From Amnibacterium sp. CER49 (lineage in GTDB: Bacteria; Actinomycetota; Actinomycetes; Actinomycetales; Microbacteriaceae), in NCBI RefSeq assembly GCF_029846255.1, contig NZ_JARVWQ010000001.1, forward strand, positions 1,116,001 through 1,180,000: a stretch of 64,000 bases of DNA, read 5' to 3'. The position numbers and the translations under genes are program-made. A model generated the notes under the pieces. That model worked only from the letters and a program-made list of their open reading frames with translations. It was not told where the DNA came from and searched no databases. Below, piece by piece: positions 33,048 through 41,157 of the stretch (positions are counted from its first letter, which is position 1; each line of letters begins with the position of its first letter).

Positions 33048-33530
33048 TCAGCGGGCCGGATCGAGCTGCTGGTCGCCCACCCTGACCGCCTCGGTGACCG
33101 CGACGACGTCGGCGACGAGGCGGTCGAGGTGGTCGTCCGACAGACCGGCGAACGGTGAGAAGGCCCGCACGAAGCCGCGGTAGATGTTCTCGACGATCTC
33201 CTGGCCGGCCGGCGTGAGCTCGACGTGCACGCTGCGCCGGTCGGTGGGGTGCGGCCGGCGGACGAACAGGCCGTTGCCCACGAGGCGGTCCACCATCGCC
33301 GTCACCGCGCCGGTGGTCATGCGCAGGTCCTCGGCGAGACGCTTCGGCGTGATCGGCGCCGACGAGAAGGTGACGATGGTGAAGGCGTCGAACTCGGGGA
33401 TGCTGAGCCCCTGGGAGGCGGCGACCCGCATGCGGAACTGCCGGTACTCGTAGTCGAACAGACGGATCGCGTCGGCGAGCGGCCGCACCCGCGCGTCGCC
33501 GTCGGCGAGCGGCACATCCTCGAGCGCCAT
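33048..33530 (-). CDS. MarR family transcriptional regulator
   Basis: 160 residues; ATG 33530 with AAGGGGG upstream. DYEYRQFRMRVAASQGLSIPEFDAF begins the domain. The winged helix has TPKRLAEDLRMTTGAVTAMVDRL and VRRPHPTDRRSVHVELTPAG (wing). Typical MarR ends with dimerisation helices FSPFAGLSDDHLDRLVADV. It probably represses itself: an inverted repeat TACCCGT-GA-ACGGGTA lies at 33592-33607. Ligand and other targets unknown. Confidence 0.9.
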   Translation of the reverse strand: MALEDVPLADGDARVRPLADAIRLFDYEYRQFRMRVAASQGLSIPEFDAFTIVTFSSAPITPKRLAEDLRMTTGAVTAMVDRLVGNGLFVRRPHPTDRRSVHVELTPAGQEIVENIYRGFVRAFSPFAGLSDDHLDRLVADVVAVTEAVRVGDQQLDPAR

Positions 33531-33591
33531 GTCGCCCCCTTCCGGCCGGGCTCCCATTCTGCCGGTTCTCGGCTAGCGGGGGTCTCCGCGT

Positions 33592-33607
33592 TACCCGTGA
33601 ACGGGTA
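33592..33607. promoter_or_regulatory. 7+7 bp inverted repeat, candidate MarR operator
   Basis: TACCCGT and ACGGGTA separated by GA, 61 bases upstream of the MarR start. Length and symmetry fit MarR sites. Confidence 0.5.
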
Positions 33608-33733
33608 CGGCCGCCCTGGTCGCGCCCCGGATTGGGGACGCGCGGGGCGAGCGCCGCGCCTCCCGATCCGCATAGCATTCCTGCATCGGGCCTCGCTTCG
33701 ATTGGGGGATCGGAGCTCGAGCAGCCGAAGCTG

Positions 33734-33783
33734 AAGAGCGCCACGGATGGCCGGTCGGGGGGCCGGCCATCCGTGGCGCTCTT
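33734..33783. terminator. Perfect 21-bp hairpin, terminator or small-RNA end
   Basis: Arms 33734-33754 and 33763-33783 are exact complements (AAGAGCGCCACGG...), loop of eight bases with a G run (C run on the other strand). On the plus strand it ends CTCTTT, like a terminator. A plus-strand -10 (TAGCAT, 33673-33678) could start a transcript near 33685 of about 100 bases ending here. A smaller hairpin (CTTCGAT/ATCGGAG around 33707-33727) with a G5 loop lies between. It could also end the minus-strand GAF operon. Confidence 0.6.
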
Positions 33784-33784
33784 T

Positions 33785-34108
33785 CCCGTTCGAGGCGCGT
33801 CGTGCGAGGGCACGACCCCGGAGTCCGGCCGCGCCGTTCGTGCTGTCACCGGGCCCGCTCGTGCTGCGCCGGTGGCGCGAGGACGACCTCGACGCGGCCC
33901 GGGTCGCCCTGCAGGGTTTCGCGGCGCGGCACCGGAACGGCGACCGCAGCGCCTCACGGGAGGCGGTGGTGCGGGTCCGGCGCCGCAGCGGCTGGAGCAG
34001 CGGACGGTACGCGTCCTGGGCGAGCGCGTCGGCGAGATGCTCAGGTCGCCGGCCCGCGGCGATCCCGCGCCGCAGGTCCGGTCGTCGGCGTCCGGACCCG
34101 CGACGCGA
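33785..34108. other. Intergenic stretch with a possible acetyltransferase fragment
   Basis: About 320 bases between the hairpin and the GAF gene. On the plus strand, 33837-33910 encodes PLVLRRWREDDLDAARVAL, the look of a GNAT N-terminus. The continuation is arginine-rich and not GNAT-like, and there is no clear start codon. It may be a decayed gene end. No RNA gene seen. Confidence 0.3.
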
Positions 34109-35338
34109 TCAGCGGCTGCGCAGCGCCCGGGCCCAGAGCTCCTGCTCCGCGCGCCTCGCGAGGTCGTGCAGCCGACCGAAGTCGCCCTCGCGCAGCGCCC
34201 GCGGCTTCGGGTCGAAGATGCAGAACGAACCGATGCGGTGGCCGTCCCAGCTGTGCAGCGGGTACGCGGCGTAGAAGCGGAGCCGCTGCGCGAGGGGCAG
34301 ATCCGCGACGCGCCCGTCCTTCTGCGCGTCGTTGATCAGCGTGATGCCGTCGCGCTTCACCGTGACCTGGCAGTAGCCCTCGGTGCGCGGCCGCACCGGC
34401 TGCGCGGGCTCCGCGGCGAGGGCCCACTGGAGGTCGCCGTCCAGGAGGGTCAGCGCCGCCCCGGACACGCGATGGTAGCGCCGGGCCTCCCGCACCAGCT
34501 CCTCGAGCAACGGGTTCTGCTGGTCCGCGGAGAGCCGCATCGCGGTGAGCGCCTTCTGGCGGCTCCACTCGTCGTTGCGGCCCCGGAAGACCGACGGCGA
34601 CTCCACCGAGACCGCGGCGGCGGCCGCCGTCAGCCGCGGTGCGAGACGGTCCGCCACGACGCCGCCCCAGTCGCGGTAGGCGTGCGCTGGCAGCTGCCGC
34701 CCCGTCTCGCCGGCGGGAGCGGCGAGGTCGGTGAAGAGCACCCGCCGGCTGGTGGCGCAGAGCTGCTCGACCACCGCGGCCTGCTGCTCGGCGACGGTGC
34801 GCGCGGCACGGCCGCCCCACCCGCGCTCCTCGAGCGCGAGCATCGCGGACGCCGAGGTCAGCACCGCGAGCGCTGCCGTCGGGGCGCACTCGCTCTGCAG
34901 CAGCCGCAGCGCCGTCGCGACCTCCGCACCCCACCCGCCCTGACGCGAGCGGTCGAGGGCTGCGCGCTCCCCCAGCACGACGACGACGGCGTCGAAGCGC
35001 TTCAGGCGCAGCCCGCGGAGCGCGGCGAGAGCCGGAAGCCGTGTGGGATCCGGCTCCACCACCACGTCGAGGTCGATGCCGTGGCCCGTCAGCCGGGCCA
35101 GCTCCTCCGCCAGGTAGCCGGGCAGGCCGAGCCGGTGCTCCCGGAGGCCCCAGCCGACGAGGGCGCCGCCGCCGAAGACCAGCACCCGGAACGGCTCGGC
35201 CCCACCGGCGGAGATCGCCGCGACCGGGTCCGGCCGGTTCTCGACCCGTGCATGGTCGCTCGGCGTCGCGACCGGTTCGGCGGCACTCGCGCGCGCTGCG
35301 GTGACGCGAGGACGCGGCAGCGCGATCGCCCAGCTCAT
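34109..35338 (-). CDS. SGNH-like + GAF domain protein (tandem copy 2)
   Basis: 409 residues. The N-terminal half (about 45-245) has the layout of an SGNH-hydrolase-like domain: FRVLVFGGGALVGWGLREHR where GDS would sit, RFDAVVVVLGERAAL, and a final YRDWGGVVADRLAP; catalytic Ser and the His pair are not evident, so it is probably inactive. The C-terminal half is a GAF domain: VSGAALTLLDGDLQWALA, TEGYCQVTV, LRFYAAYPLHSWDGHRIGSFCIFDPKPR. It resembles its upstream neighbour and is 25 bases downstream of it, so both should be under the c-di-GMP riboswitch. Confidence 0.78.
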   Translation of the reverse strand: MSWAIALPRPRVTAARASAAEPVATPSDHARVENRPDPVAAISAGGAEPFRVLVFGGGALVGWGLREHRLGLPGYLAEELARLTGHGIDLDVVVEPDPTRLPALAALRGLRLKRFDAVVVVLGERAALDRSRQGGWGAEVATALRLLQSECAPTAALAVLTSASAMLALEERGWGGRAARTVAEQQAAVVEQLCATSRRVLFTDLAAPAGETGRQLPAHAYRDWGGVVADRLAPRLTAAAAAVSVESPSVFRGRNDEWSRQKALTAMRLSADQQNPLLEELVREARRYHRVSGAALTLLDGDLQWALAAEPAQPVRPRTEGYCQVTVKRDGITLINDAQKDGRVADLPLAQRLRFYAAYPLHSWDGHRIGSFCIFDPKPRALREGDFGRLHDLARRAEQELWARALRSR

Positions 35339-35363
35339 CGAGGTGACCCCGTTCCCGCGATCG

Positions 35364-36434
35364 TCAGCGGCCGGCGGCGGCGTCGAAGAGCCGTCGCCGG
35401 GCCGCCACGGCCAGGTCGCGGAGCAGCACGAGGTCGTCCGTGCCGTCGCTCCGCGGTTCGGGGTCGAAGACGCAGAGCACCGCGACCGGCTGGCCGTCGG
35501 GCCCCTCCACCGGGTGCCCCGCGTAGAAGCGGTCGGTGCCGTCCTGCACCGACGGGAGCGAGCGGAACGCCGGGTCGCTGCGCGCGTCGCGGACGAGCAG
35601 CCCGCGGCGCTCGTGCAACGCCGACGCGCAGAACGAGTCGTACCGGTCGATCTCCTCGAGCTCGAAGCCCTGCCGCACCGAGAAGCGCGTGCGGTCCGCG
35701 TCGATCACGCTGAGGGCCGCGTAGCGGGTGCCGTAGCCGGCGCGGGCGGAGGCCACGATGCGTCCGAGCTCGTCGTCGCGGCTCAGGTCGAGCCCCGCGA
35801 GCCGGTTTACTGCCGCCTGCCGTCGAGGCTCGTCGACCGGTGCGCTCCGTCGCTCGGCGCGGCCCACGTGCGGCGCGAGCCCGCGTGCGACCGCGCCGGC
35901 CCAGGCGGCGTAGGTGTCGCTCGGGCGCCCGGGAGCCGCCTCGGGCAGCTCGACGAGCACCACGTCCGCCGGGACGGCGGATCGCAGCAGCGCCTGCGGC
36001 GACGGGTCCCCCGTCACGATCGCAGCGACGACGGGGACGCCCGCCGGAAGCCGGCGGCACAGCTCGGCGAGCAGGTCGCGCAGGCGGTTCGCCGAACCGC
36101 GCCGGAGCGGCGCGGGACCGGCGACGACGACGGCGGCGTCGACGTGCGCGACGTCCCGTCCGTGCAGGCCTCGGTCCAGGGCCGAGGCGGCGAGCCGTCG
36201 CATCGGGACGACCTCGACGTCGGCCCCGTGCCCGGTGAACGGCGGCATGCGGCGCGCGAGCTGCCCGGCCACGCCCAGCCCGTGGCACCGGACGCCGTGC
36301 AGCAGGGACGCCTCGGCGCCGAGCAGCAGCAGCTGGTGCGGATCGGGCCCGGATGCGGACACACGCGGATCGTCGGTCGGAAGGAGGTGCGGCTCCGCCG
36401 CGAGCGGGCGGAGCACCATCGGGAGGACGCTCAT
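35364..36434 (-). CDS. SGNH-like + GAF domain protein (tandem copy 1), riboswitch-controlled
   Basis: 356 residues from ATG 36434. N-terminal SGNH-like part: HQLLLLGAEASLLHGVRCHG (no GDS serine), HVDAAVVVAGPAPLRRG, DTYAAWAGAVARGLAPHVG. C-terminal GAF: RYAALSVIDADRTRFSVRQG, DSFCASALHERRGLLVRDAR, DRFYAGHPVEGPDGQPVAVLCVFDPEPR. No output domain. The start codon is 19 bases after a class I c-di-GMP riboswitch. Longer open sequence upstream to 40148 is only antisense to other genes. Role unknown: probably a cytosolic sensor or binding protein linked to c-di-GMP. Confidence 0.8.
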   Translation of the reverse strand: MSVLPMVLRPLAAEPHLLPTDDPRVSASGPDPHQLLLLGAEASLLHGVRCHGLGVAGQLARRMPPFTGHGADVEVVPMRRLAASALDRGLHGRDVAHVDAAVVVAGPAPLRRGSANRLRDLLAELCRRLPAGVPVVAAIVTGDPSPQALLRSAVPADVVLVELPEAAPGRPSDTYAAWAGAVARGLAPHVGRAERRSAPVDEPRRQAAVNRLAGLDLSRDDELGRIVASARAGYGTRYAALSVIDADRTRFSVRQGFELEEIDRYDSFCASALHERRGLLVRDARSDPAFRSLPSVQDGTDRFYAGHPVEGPDGQPVAVLCVFDPEPRSDGTDDLVLLRDLAVAARRRLFDAAAGR

Positions 36435-36452
36435 GTGGCGGCACTCGACTTT

Positions 36453-36530
36453 CGTTCGGTAACCCGGCTGACCTCGAGGGTCCCGTGGCTTTGCGTCCCC
36501 GGCTCGCGCCGGGTTTGCCGTTGTCGTGGA
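36453..36530 (-). ncRNA. Class I cyclic-di-GMP riboswitch (GEMM-I)
   Basis: Read on the minus strand, the region has the GEMM-I landmarks in order: CACGACAACGGCAAACC (compare CACGCACAGGGCAAACC), a P1b hairpin CCCGGC-GCGA-GCCGGG with a GNRA loop, the invariant GGACGCAAAGCC, a second stem, and GGTTACCGA closing the fold. All sit 20-95 bases upstream of the ATG at 36434. No clear Shine-Dalgarno lies between riboswitch and start, and no terminator hairpin is evident in that short gap, so control of translation start is likely. Confidence 0.87.
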
Positions 36531-36707
36531 AGGAGCGACGGCTGCGGGGATACCGCGAGCGGGCCCCGCGATCCGCTCAGCGCCAGGGTAGAACGACCGG
36601 TCTTCCCCGGTCACCCGCCAGTTCGGGGGTGCAGGGTGGCGTCGGCGCCCTGTGCCACGGTGGGGATCCACGGCTCCGGCATCCTCGGAGCGGAAGGAGG
36701 AGGAGGG

Positions 36708-38879
36708 GTGGACGCCCTGCCCGAGGAGGTCGTCGCGCAGGCCCTGTTCGCACTGCCCGCGGCGTCGCTGATCACCGACGCGCAGCAGCGGATCCTGGTG
36801 GCGAACGCCGCCTTCACCCGGATGACCGGGTACACCCAGGACGAGGTGCGCGGCCGCACCTGCGGCTTCCTGCAGTCGCCCGAGACCGACGAGCGGACCC
36901 TCGCCGAGCTCGACGAGGCGCTGCGCGCAGGCCGCGCCTACTCCTGCGAGGTGTTCAACGTACGCAAGGACGGGACCCCGTTCTGGAACTTCCTGCGCAT
37001 CCAGCCGCTGCGCGCGGACGACGGCACGCTGCAGGGCTTCATCAGCGCGCAGCTCGACGTCTCCGATTCGGTCGAGCAGCGCCGGCTCCTCGCGGACGAG
37101 GCACGCACCACCGCGCTCCTGCTCGATCTCGCCGCGCGACTGGGGCGAAGCCCCGCCGAGGCCTCGATCGCCCAGGAGGTGGCGCAGACGGTGCGCCACC
37201 TCGGCCTCGACCGCTGCAGCGTCGCGGTCATCGACGCCGCGCGCGGCCGGCTGCGCATCGCGAGCCGCGCGGGCTGGGGCGAGCTCGCGCCCGAGGTCGA
37301 GGAGCTCCGGCTGCGACCCGAGGACTCCCCCGAGTTCGACGACATGCTCGCGAACCCGCGGATCCTGCTCGTCCGGCCCGACTCGTCGCCGTGGGCCGCC
37401 GACATGCTGCGGCGGCTCTCGAGCAACGGCTTCGTCGCCGTGCCGGTGCGCTCGGGGGCCGAGCTCCACGGGCTCCTCGTCTGCCACTGGGCCGACTCGC
37501 CCGCCCCCGCGGAGCTCCCCCAGGGCCTCACCGAGTCGCTCACGGCCATCGCCGGGCTCGCCGCGACGGCCCTCGACAACGTCGCGCTGCTCGAGCGGGT
37601 GCGCCGGGACGCGCGCGAGGACGCCCTCACGGGCGTCGCGACCCGTCCGGTCGTGACCGAGCGGCTCGCCGACGCGCTCGAGCGCGACGGCCTCACCGGC
37701 GTGCTCTTCTGCGACATCGACCGCTTCAAGCGCATCAACGACGCCCTCGGGCACGGGGCCGGCGACGAGGTGCTCCGTCAGGTGGCGGGGCGCCTCGCAG
37801 CAGTGGCCGGCGCGATCGACACGGTCGGGCGCGCCGGCGGCGACGAGTTCGTGATCGTGCTGCCGGAGCTCGTGAGCCCGGACCATGCGCGCGCCTTCGC
37901 CGAGCGGCTCGAGGCCGCGCTCCGGCTGCCCTTCACGATCCACGGCCGCCCGGTGTTCGTCACGATGTCGGTCGGCATCGCGACGGGCCGGATGCGGACC
38001 GAGCCGGCCGCCGAGACGGCCGACGCGCTGCTGCGCCAGGCAGACGCCGCGATGTACCGCGTGAAGGAGCGGCGACACCGGCGCGAGCTCGATGCGCCCG
38101 GCGTCGACCTGCTCGCGCTCGACACCGACCTGCACCTCGCGCTCGATCGGCGGGAGATCGGCATCGCACTGCAACCGCAGTACGACCTGCGCACCGGCCG
38201 GCTGACCGGCTTCGAGGCGCTCGCCCGCTGGATCCACCCGCTGCTCGGCGAGGTGCCCACCGAGCGGTTCGTCGCCCTCGCCGAGGTCGGCGGCCTCGTC
38301 CACGACCTCGACGTGCAGGTGCTCGAGCAGGCCTGCGCGGCCATCGACCGGGCCGGCGTCGAGGGGCTCTGCATCGCTGTGAACACGAGCCCGATCGGGC
38401 TCACCGAGGCGGATCTCGCGACGGACGTCGCCCGGGTGCTCGCGGCGTACCCGGACCGCACCTGGAACCTCACCGTCGAGCTCACCGAGACCGCGCTCGT
38501 CCACGATCCGGCTCGGGTCGCGGGGCAGCTCGCCCGGCTGCGGGCGCTCGGCGTCGAGACCGCCGTCGACGACTTCGGCACCGGGTACTCGTCGCTCGCC
38601 CAGCTGCAGGACCTGCCGGTGCAGGAGCTGAAGATCGACCGGTCGCTCGTGCAGCGCGGCGGCGCGGTGGCCTCGACGGTGCTGCAGGCGGTCGCGAAGC
38701 TCGGGCTGGGCCTCGGGCTGCGCGTCGTCGCCGAGGGGGTGGAGACCCCTGAGCAGCTGCGGGCCGTCCGCAGCGCGGGCTGCTCGCGCGCCCAGGGCTT
38801 CCTGCTCGGCGCAGCGCTGCCGCCGGAGGAGGCACTGGCGGCCGCGCCGGCGCTCGGCGAGGCGCTCGACCTGATCTGA
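36708..38879 (+). CDS. LOV-GAF-GGDEF-EAL protein, blue-light-linked c-di-GMP synthase/phosphodiesterase
   Basis: 723 residues; GTG 36708 with GGAAGGAGGAGG ahead. Residues 10-118 are a LOV-type PAS: TCGFLQSPETD (photo-adduct Cys52, Gln56), NVRKDGTPFWN (Asn84, Asn94) and FISAQLDVS (Gln115), i.e. the FMN-contacting residues of LOV domains, though the usual NCR is TCG. A GAF domain follows (135-295). GGDEF (about 300-455) is intact at 377-381, but the upstream I-site RxxD reads GAID. The EAL domain (470-720) has EAL 503-505, Asn559, Glu594, DDFGTG 621-626, Lys642 and EGVET, all catalytic. No membrane segment. Confidence 0.92.
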   Translation: MDALPEEVVAQALFALPAASLITDAQQRILVANAAFTRMTGYTQDEVRGRTCGFLQSPETDERTLAELDEALRAGRAYSCEVFNVRKDGTPFWNFLRIQPLRADDGTLQGFISAQLDVSDSVEQRRLLADEARTTALLLDLAARLGRSPAEASIAQEVAQTVRHLGLDRCSVAVIDAARGRLRIASRAGWGELAPEVEELRLRPEDSPEFDDMLANPRILLVRPDSSPWAADMLRRLSSNGFVAVPVRSGAELHGLLVCHWADSPAPAELPQGLTESLTAIAGLAATALDNVALLERVRRDAREDALTGVATRPVVTERLADALERDGLTGVLFCDIDRFKRINDALGHGAGDEVLRQVAGRLAAVAGAIDTVGRAGGDEFVIVLPELVSPDHARAFAERLEAALRLPFTIHGRPVFVTMSVGIATGRMRTEPAAETADALLRQADAAMYRVKERRHRRELDAPGVDLLALDTDLHLALDRREIGIALQPQYDLRTGRLTGFEALARWIHPLLGEVPTERFVALAEVGGLVHDLDVQVLEQACAAIDRAGVEGLCIAVNTSPIGLTEADLATDVARVLAAYPDRTWNLTVELTETALVHDPARVAGQLARLRALGVETAVDDFGTGYSSLAQLQDLPVQELKIDRSLVQRGGAVASTVLQAVAKLGLGLGLRVVAEGVETPEQLRAVRSAGCSRAQGFLLGAALPPEEALAAAPALGEALDLI

Positions 38880-39014
38880 CGGCCCCTCGCTCGGGGGGCG
38901 GGCGGCACCTGGCCCGGCGGCGGCGCAGCCTGGATCCTTGGAGAGGTCCTCGACCCGTCTTCGCGCCTTCTCACCCGGCGCGCCGGATGCTGGGACGCCC
39001 GGAAGGAGGAGCAC

Positions 39015-40238
39015 GTGGCCGCACCGTCGGATGCGACGCTGCCGCTGCCGTCGACCCTTCCGAGCGGACGGCCCGACCGGCGGCGGCAGCCGTCCGGCGG
39101 GCAGCGGCGCGGCCCGCGGCAGACCGTGCGGCGTCGACGGGGGCGTCTCGTGACCGTGCTCGTGTTCCTCGTCGTGGCCGCGGTGCTGCTGCTGCCGTTC
39201 CACCTCGATCACCTCGTGATCCGCGCGGTGCTCGCCCTGCTGCCGCCGTCGGCGGACGCGGGCACCCGCTCGGCGCTGAGCAGCGGCCTGCAGGCCGTCG
39301 GCAACGTGCTGCTGTTCGTGCCGATCGGGTTCCTGCCCGCGCGGCGCACCGGGCGTCGCCTGCCCGGCGTGGTGGCCGGGCTCGCGCTCAGCGGGCTCAG
39401 CGAGCTCGCGCAGTTCGTCATCCCCACGCGTGTGCCGTCGCTCTCGGACTTCGCCCTGAACGCCCTCGGGGCGCTGATCGGCGCCCTGCTCGCGGTGCGG
39501 GGCACGCGCGGCGCGACCGCCGGCCGCTCCCGGCTGCCCGGGATCCTCGCGCGCTGCGTGGCCCTCGTCGGCGTGCTCGCCCTCGTCGGCGCCCTCGGCA
39601 CCGCCGGGCTCGTGCTCGCCGTTCCGAGCGTCGCGGACGCGCCCGATCGGGTGCGGGTGCTCGCCGCCGCGCACTCCGCGACCCTGCGCACGGCCTCGGC
39701 GCCCACCCGGGTGGCGGCGGCGCTGCTCGCCACCGAGGACGCGCGGTACTACGCGCACCCGGGCGTCGACCCGCTCGGCGCCGCTCGCTGGATCGTCGGT
39801 ACGGTGCAGGGCCGTCAGGACGCCGGGGGCGCCACCATCGAGCAGCAGCTCGCCAAGATGCTCTACACCAACGGACACCAGGGCACGATCGACCGGATGG
39901 AGCAGGTGGGCCTCGCGCTGAAGCTCGACCGCACGTACTCCAAGGCGCAGATCCTGCGCATGTACCTGAACACCGCGTACTTCGGGCACGGCTACTACGG
40001 GGTCGCCGCCGCGGCCGAGGGGTACTTCTCGCGCAGCGCCGACCACCTCACCTGGCCGCAGGCGGCGCTGCTGGCGGGTCTCGTGCAGGCGCCCACCGCC
40101 TACGACCCGGTGACCCACCCGGGTCTCGCGGCGAGTCGCCGCGCGCACGTGCTCGACCGGCTCGCGGCGACGGGGTCGCTGACAGCGGCGCAGGCGGCGG
40201 CCTTCTCCCGGTCGGGCCTCGGGCTCGCCCGCGGCTGA
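39015..40238 (+). CDS. VanZ-like membrane domain fused to a GT51 peptidoglycan glycosyltransferase
   Basis: 407 residues; GTG 39015 with GGAAGGAGGAG. Residues 45-165 are VanZ-like with hydrophobic helices: NVLLFVPIGFLPARR, SGLSELAQFVIPTRVPSLSD and FALNALGALIGALLAV. A fifth helix at 180-205 anchors a GT51 domain: TEDARYYAHPG (catalytic Glu241), GGATIEQQLAKML, MEQVGLALKLDRTYSKAQILRMYLN (Glu296 region) and AYFGHGYYGVAAAAEGYF. No transpeptidase domain follows, so it is monofunctional. Probably polymerises glycan outside the membrane; the VanZ part may bind a glycopeptide or lipid ligand. Confidence 0.87.
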   Translation: MAAPSDATLPLPSTLPSGRPDRRRQPSGGQRRGPRQTVRRRRGRLVTVLVFLVVAAVLLLPFHLDHLVIRAVLALLPPSADAGTRSALSSGLQAVGNVLLFVPIGFLPARRTGRRLPGVVAGLALSGLSELAQFVIPTRVPSLSDFALNALGALIGALLAVRGTRGATAGRSRLPGILARCVALVGVLALVGALGTAGLVLAVPSVADAPDRVRVLAAAHSATLRTASAPTRVAAALLATEDARYYAHPGVDPLGAARWIVGTVQGRQDAGGATIEQQLAKMLYTNGHQGTIDRMEQVGLALKLDRTYSKAQILRMYLNTAYFGHGYYGVAAAAEGYFSRSADHLTWPQAALLAGLVQAPTAYDPVTHPGLAASRRAHVLDRLAATGSLTAAQAAAFSRSGLGLARG

Positions 40239-40413
40239 GCGGCCCCGAGCCGTTCCGGTCCGCTCCGGCGCGTCCTTCCGTCCAGGTGGAGCCGACGCGC
40301 AGCACCGCCTCTGCTGCGGACCGGGCGTCCAGGAGGCTTCTCACGACCCCGCAGTAGCGTGACCGGCGGGCGCCGTCGACGGGCGGCGCCGGAGGTTCAG
40401 GCGAAGGAGCACC

Positions 40414-41157
40414 GTGCCCGGAAGACCGCTGTCCGTCCAGCTCTACTCGGTCCGGGGGGCGGTGGCGGACGACCTCCAGGGGTCGCTGCAGCGCCTCGCC
40501 GACATCGGCTTCACGAACGTCGAGCTGTACGGGTTCGTCGACAAGGCCGACCAGTACGCCGCCGCGCTCGAGGCGACCGGGCTGTCGGCGCCGTCCGCGC
40601 ACGCGCCCGTGCTGCAGTACGACGACCCGGCGCCCGCCTTCGAGGCGGCGAAGCGGCTCGGCGTCGGGACCCTCATCGACCCGCACCACCCGCGCGAGCA
40701 GTGGACGACCGCCGACGACGTGCAGCGGGCCGCCGAGCTGATGAACCGCGCCGCCGAGCGGGCGTCGCAGGCGGGCCTCGCGTTCGGCTACCACAACCAC
40801 TGGTGGGAGCTCGAGAACCGCGTGGACGGCACTCCCGCCCTCGAGGTGCTCGCCGCGGAGCTCTCCCCGGAGGTCGTGCTCGAGGTCGACACCTTCTGGG
40901 CGAGCGTCGGCGGCGTCGACGCTCCCGACCTGCTCCGCCGCCTCGGCGACCGGGTGCAGCTGATCCACGTCAAGGACGGCCCGATCAGCCGCGACACCAG
41001 GACCCAGCTGCCGGCCGGGCAGGGCGAGGTCGACGTGCCTGCCGTGCTCGCGGCCGCGCCGCGAGCGATGCGCGTGCTCGAGTTCGACGACTACGACGGC
41101 GACCCGTTCGACGGGCTCGCCGCCTCGTTCGCCTGGGTGTCGGAGCACGACCGATGA
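40414..41157 (+). CDS. Sugar phosphate isomerase/epimerase
   Basis: 247-residue TIM barrel. GRPLSVQLYSVRGAVADD, NVELYGFVDKADQYA, FGYHNHWWELENRVDG, VVLEVDTFWASVGGVD, QLIHVKDGPI and VLEFDDYDGDP are family strands with likely metal ligands (Glu, Asp, His, Glu/Asp). Starts GTG 40414 (GAAGGAGCACC upstream). Overlaps the Gfo/Idh gene by ATGA: a pair like that at 1-2477, but not a close copy. Confidence 0.88.
   Translation: MPGRPLSVQLYSVRGAVADDLQGSLQRLADIGFTNVELYGFVDKADQYAAALEATGLSAPSAHAPVLQYDDPAPAFEAAKRLGVGTLIDPHHPREQWTTADDVQRAAELMNRAAERASQAGLAFGYHNHWWELENRVDGTPALEVLAAELSPEVVLEVDTFWASVGGVDAPDLLRRLGDRVQLIHVKDGPISRDTRTQLPAGQGEVDVPAVLAAAPRAMRVLEFDDYDGDPFDGLAASFAWVSEHDR

Noticed and set aside
33837-33910. 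Complete GNAT acetyltransferase
   Set aside because: Only an N-terminal-looking stretch; rest is not GNAT-like and no start is clear.
35364-40148. 1,594-codon minus-strand open frame
   Set aside because: Only 35364-36434 looks like a protein; the rest is antisense to the GGDEF-EAL and VanZ-GT51 genes and is arginine/glutamate-rich.
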